A DNA stretch of 34,478 nt from Nocardia vinacea NBRC 16497 (GTDB taxonomy: Bacteria > Actinomycetota > Actinomycetes > Mycobacteriales > Mycobacteriaceae). This document shows, in pieces, positions 31,607 to 34,478 of the stretch. Position 1 is the stretch's first letter. Every line of letters begins with the position of its first letter. Location of the stretch: positions 1-34,478 of the forward strand of contig NZ_BAGN01000092.1 in the NCBI RefSeq assembly GCF_000308835.1, in the 5' to 3' direction. Position numbers and translations under genes: made by a program. The notes under the pieces are model-generated. The model searched no databases. It was not told the DNA's origin and was given only the letters and a program-made list of their open reading frames with translations.

Positions 31607-32779
31607 ATGACAACGCATCGGATCGTCGTACTCGGCGCGGGCTACACCGGCATGCTGGCCGCCGTCCGGCTGGCTCGGCGGACCCGCAAACTCGACGTCG
31701 AGATCACCATCGTCAACCCGTCCGCCCGCTTCACCGAGCGGCTCCGCATGCACCAGGTCGCCGCGGGTCAGGAGTTGGCCGATAACCGGATCCCGGAGAT
31801 CCTGGCGGGTTCGGGCGTCGAATTCGTCCAGGGCTGGGCGACTTCCATTGATCCCGAGGCGCAACGGGTCTACGTCGACGGCACCGGCACACTGCACTAC
31901 GACGAGCTGATCTACGCGCTCGGCAGCAGCACCGACACCAGCATCGTGCCCGGCGCCGCCGATCACGCCTGGACCCTGAACGATCCGCGCACCGCGCACC
32001 GTTTCTCCGAACACCTCGCGGTGGTCGCGGCCGATGCCGGCACCGTCGCGGTCTGCGGGGGCGGTCTGACCGGCATAGAGGCGGCGGCCGAAATCGCCGA
32101 GAGCTACCCGAACCTGCGCGTCACGCTGATCAGCAGTACCGAACCGGGCGCGATGATGGGTGATAAGGCTCGCGCCTACCTGAACAGTGCGCTCGATCGG
32201 CTCGGTGTCGCCCGCAAGGTCGGCCAGGCGGTCACCAAGGTTCTCCCGGATGCGGTCGAACTCGCCGACGGCGAACTGGTTTCGGCCGATCTGACCCTGT
32301 GGACCACCGGCGTCCGCGTCTCGCCACTTGCCGCCCAGTCCGGCATCGAAACCGACGCGCGCGGGCTGATCGTGGTCGATCCGACCCTGCGGTCGGTTTC
32401 GCACCCGAACATCCACGCCATCGGCGACGCCGCCGCGGTGCGTCAGGCCTGGGGGCAGATCCACGGCACCTGCCAGTCCGGTTTGCCGACCGCCGCCTAC
32501 GCCGCCGACTCCATCGCGCGGCAACTGAAGGGCAAGACCGTCAAGCCGTTCCGGTTCGGGTATTTCCACCAGCCGGTCAGCCTGGGCCGCAAGAATGCGG
32601 TCATCCAGTTCACCGCGGCCGACGACACCCCGGGCCGGTTCTACCTGACCGGACGTGCCGCCGTGCTGTACAAGGAGGGCGTGAGCAGCAGCCCGGTCCC
32701 CAGCTTCAAGCTCAGCAAGAAGATGACGGTCTCGGTCCAGTTGTCCCAGGGCGGCAAGGCGACGCGTGCAACCGCGTGA
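31607..32779 (+). CDS. NDH-2-like FAD/NAD(P)-dependent oxidoreductase
   Basis: 390 residues with a GGGAG ribosome binding site. The FAD Rossmann motif is VVLGAGYTGMLAAVRLARR at the N-terminus, the NAD(P) Rossmann motif is VAVCGGGLTGIEAAAEIAE near residue 145-163, and the second FAD motif is HPNIHAIGDAAAV. SARFTERLRMHQVAAGQ and the C-terminal FGYFHQPVSLGRKNAVIQF region are typical of actinobacterial NADH-dehydrogenase-like (DoxX-linked or ECF41-linked) oxidoreductases. There is no clear C-terminal membrane anchor. The next gene is an ECF41 sigma factor; ECF41 genes usually neighbour an oxidoreductase, a carboxymuconolactone decarboxylase or an epimerase, which supports this as the sigma factor's target. 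Confidence 0.88.
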   Translation: MTTHRIVVLGAGYTGMLAAVRLARRTRKLDVEITIVNPSARFTERLRMHQVAAGQELADNRIPEILAGSGVEFVQGWATSIDPEAQRVYVDGTGTLHYDELIYALGSSTDTSIVPGAADHAWTLNDPRTAHRFSEHLAVVAADAGTVAVCGGGLTGIEAAAEIAESYPNLRVTLISSTEPGAMMGDKARAYLNSALDRLGVARKVGQAVTKVLPDAVELADGELVSADLTLWTTGVRVSPLAAQSGIETDARGLIVVDPTLRSVSHPNIHAIGDAAAVRQAWGQIHGTCQSGLPTAAYAADSIARQLKGKTVKPFRFGYFHQPVSLGRKNAVIQFTAADDTPGRFYLTGRAAVLYKEGVSSSPVPSFKLSKKMTVSVQLSQGGKATRATA

Positions 32780-32787
32780 CGGCACAA

Positions 32788-32829
32788 AATCTACCGCGCG
32801 CCGGAAAATCCATCGGCGGGCGGTAGATT
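32788..32829 (+). terminator. Strong hairpin terminator after the oxidoreductase gene
   Basis: A 16-base-pair stem with one mismatch: AATCTACCGCGCGCCG (32788-32803) pairs with CGGCGGGCGGTAGATT (32814-32829), with a ten-base loop. A pyrimidine-rich CTCTTTC follows. The stop codon is nine bases upstream. Confidence 0.8.
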
Positions 32830-32974
32830 CTCTTTCGCCGACGTGACGACTGGTTTCGCAAGCACATGGGTACCTCGCCGGACAAGCCCAAATCCGACAG
32901 GGCGCGCCGAATGCGGGAACTGCAAGCGACTCACGCGCACCTGACTTGTATGGCCTGAATATTCGGGGAGGCGG

Positions 32975-33871
32975 ATGAGTATGGTCGACGAAACGCCCAC
33001 ACAGGACCCATTCATCGAACATCGGCGGCTGCTCTTTTCCACCGCCTACCGGATGCTGGGTACCGTCACCGATGCCGAGGACATCCTCCAGGACACCTGG
33101 CTGAAATGGAATGAAACCGATCAGTCGACAGTCCGGCATCCCAAGTCCTATCTGGTGCGCACGGTCACCAACCTGTCGTTGAACCGGCTCACCTCGGCCA
33201 AGGCCAAACGCGAAACCTACGTCGGCCCTTGGCTTCCCGAGCCCCTGCTGACCTCACCGAATATCGCCGAGGAGACCGAGTTGGCCGACACCGTCTCCAC
33301 CGCGATGCTGGTGGTCCTGGAGACCTTGAATCCGGTGGAACGCGCGGTCTTCCTGCTGCGCGAGGTGTTCGGCTACAGCCACGCCGAAATCGCCGACACC
33401 CTCGACAAGCCCGAGGCCACCGTGCGGCAGATCGCGCATCGGGCCCGCTCACATGTGCAGTCCCGCCGCCCGCGCTTCGATACCGATAAGGCCGAGCGCA
33501 CCCACATCACCGAACAGTTCATGGCCGCCTGCGCCGGTGGCGATCTCAATGCCCTGATGGATCTGCTCGCCCCCGATGTCACCTCGTGGTCCGACGGCGG
33601 CGGTGTGGTCACCGCGGCCCGGCGTCCGCTGTACGGACCGGATCATGTGGCGCGCTGGGTTCTCGGCGTACTCGCCAAGCCGTCGGTCGCGGGCATCGTC
33701 CTCGAGCCCGCGCATATCAACGGCGAACTCGGGGCGCTCGCGCGCATCGACGGAAACCCGGTGGCGGCGTTCACCTACGACATCGTCGACGGCCACATCC
33801 ACAACCTGCGCTTCCAGGTGAACCCGAGCAAGCTCAAGGGGCTCTACATGGGGACCGACGTGATCGGATGA
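32975..33871 (+). CDS. ECF41-type RNA polymerase sigma factor with C-terminal SnoaL-like domain
   Basis: 298 residues. Sigma region 2 is FIEHRRLLFSTAYRMLGTVTDAEDILQDTWLKW and region 4 is NPVERAVFLLREVFGYSHAEIADTLDKPEATVRQIAHRAR. Between them is the ECF41 marker WLPEP (86-90). From about 175 a SnoaL-like domain follows, with the ECF41 marker DGGG (207-210, in SWSDGGGVV) and a C-terminal NPSKLKGL resembling the NPDKL motif. This fused domain controls sigma activity in place of an anti-sigma factor, and none is seen nearby. M. tuberculosis SigJ is of this group. GGGGAGG precedes the ATG at 32975; an ATG two codons later is also possible. The 145 bp between the terminator and this start hold no second ECF41-like promoter that I can see. 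Confidence 0.93.
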   Translation: MSMVDETPTQDPFIEHRRLLFSTAYRMLGTVTDAEDILQDTWLKWNETDQSTVRHPKSYLVRTVTNLSLNRLTSAKAKRETYVGPWLPEPLLTSPNIAEETELADTVSTAMLVVLETLNPVERAVFLLREVFGYSHAEIADTLDKPEATVRQIAHRARSHVQSRRPRFDTDKAERTHITEQFMAACAGGDLNALMDLLAPDVTSWSDGGGVVTAARRPLYGPDHVARWVLGVLAKPSVAGIVLEPAHINGELGALARIDGNPVAAFTYDIVDGHIHNLRFQVNPSKLKGLYMGTDVIG

Positions 33872-33890
33872 CCAGTTCGGCGTTGTGCTT

Positions 33891-33896
33891 TACGAT
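33891..33896 (+). promoter_or_regulatory. Candidate -10 box for a leaderless LtrA-like transcript
   Basis: TACGAT is followed by exactly six bases and the GTG at 33903, with no Shine-Dalgarno sequence. It overlaps nothing coding, as the sigma gene stops at 33871. Confidence 0.45.
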
Positions 33897-33902
33897 CCTG
33901 CC

Positions 33903-34478
33903 GTGACCAGCCAGACCACGGAACCGAACGTGGACGGAGGACAGGTTCGGGTTTCCACCCTGGAGTTGTTCTTCGATCTCGTCTTCGTCTTCACCATCAC
34001 CCAGTTGACCCACGTCTTCACCCACCATCCCGGCTGGGAGGCGCTGGCTCAGGTGGTGGTGCTGTTCGGGGTCATCTGGTGGATGTACAGCGGCTACGTC
34101 TGGCTCACCAACGAAGTGGCGCCGAGCAATTCGCAGCGCCGCACGCTGTTGCTGATCGGCATGTTCGGATTCTTCGTGCTGGCGTTGGCAATCCCGGACG
34201 CGTTCCACGGCACGGGTCTCGCTTTCGGTCTCGGCTACGTCCTGGTCAACACCGTGCACACGGCGCTGTTCTGGGTCAGTGGCGGCACCTCGGCGAGTCA
34301 GGCGATCAAACGCATCGCGCCACTGAACGCGCTCGCCGCGGCGCTCGTGCTCGCGGGCGGCTTCGTGCACGGCTGGTGGCAGTACCTGTGCTGGGGGCTG
34401 GCATTCGTGGTGCAGATACTGAGTCCGTACTTGGTCGACACCCGCGATTTCGTGGTGCGGGCCAGCCATTTCTGCGAG
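33903..34478 (+). CDS. LtrA-family (low temperature requirement protein A) membrane protein, 3' end outside the window
   Basis: The frame is open from the GTG at 33903 to the right edge, 192 codons. The family signature STLELFFDLVFVFTITQLTHVF is at residues 18-39, followed by membrane helices VVVLFGVIWWMYSGYVWLTNE, TLLLIGMFGFFVLALAIPDAF, FGLGYVLVNTVHTALFW and a PLNALAAALVLAGGFVHGWW helix. LtrA proteins have a role in cold growth in Listeria, but the biochemical activity is unknown. Full-length members are about 380 residues, so about half is missing here because of the window edge. The short head MTSQTTEPNVDGGQ is hydrophilic. Confidence 0.9.
   Translation, partial: MTSQTTEPNVDGGQVRVSTLELFFDLVFVFTITQLTHVFTHHPGWEALAQVVVLFGVIWWMYSGYVWLTNEVAPSNSQRRTLLLIGMFGFFVLALAIPDAFHGTGLAFGLGYVLVNTVHTALFWVSGGTSASQAIKRIAPLNALAAALVLAGGFVHGWWQYLCWGLAFVVQILSPYLVDTRDFVVRASHFCE

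Overview
The window is high-GC actinobacterial DNA, most likely from a Nocardia-type mycolic-acid actinobacterium. Support for this comes from frequent GTG/TTG starts, four-base stop/start overlaps, several -10 boxes placed 6-7 nt from a start codon (leaderless transcripts), a 982-residue lipase/acyl-CoA-synthetase fusion like Mycobacterium tuberculosis Rv1683, and an ECF41-type sigma factor. I see no rRNA, tRNA, CRISPR array, insertion sequence or phage gene. The assignment to Nocardia is an inference from gene content.

Layout. 1-1926: a truncated membrane-anchored protein, a small multidrug-resistance pump and a DUF4253 protein. 2043-4878: a CUT2-type sugar importer operon (ATPase, permease, binding lipoprotein) closed by a hairpin. 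4916-7400 (minus): threonine ammonia-lyase and a beta-lactamase-fold esterase. 7564-10584: a GntR/FCD regulator, an NCS1 (hydantoin/allantoin/nucleobase) permease and an Asp/Glu/hydantoin racemase, with four GCAAT repeats at an exact 11-bp period in front of the permease. 10589-10930 (minus): a small PH-like protein.

11284-15226 (minus) is the most interesting part. It is a 2-methylisoborneol (2-MIB) operon: a family 2B encapsulin shell protein with a fused cyclic-nucleotide-binding domain, then the 2-MIB synthase locus, geranyl-diphosphate C-methyltransferase and IPP isomerase. The synthase is a wreck. Its proline-rich, probably cargo-loading N-terminus is intact, most of the catalytic domain is missing, and the C-terminal part with the NSE-type metal motif is out of frame. 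Shell, methyltransferase and isomerase look complete.

15774-19831: the Rv1683-like fusion, with a CRP-like palindrome in front, a small membrane protein and a SAM methyltransferase. 19850-27365: a cell-envelope glycosylation locus consisting of a WecE-type sugar aminotransferase, a polyprenyl-phosphate GT2, two tandem-duplicated GT-C membrane proteins that each carry the same promoter block, and a GtrA flippase-like protein. 27387-27620: a Trm112-type protein. 27665-29828 (minus): an ABC exporter with a translationally coupled TetR regulator, with two abutting 16-bp operators in the leader. 29909-31426 (minus): a multicopper oxidase. 31607-33871: an NDH-2-like oxidoreductase and an ECF41 sigma factor, with an ECF41-like promoter in front of the oxidoreductase. 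33903-end: a truncated LtrA-family membrane protein.

All calls come from reading translations and motifs by eye. Family names rest on remembered signatures, not on searches.
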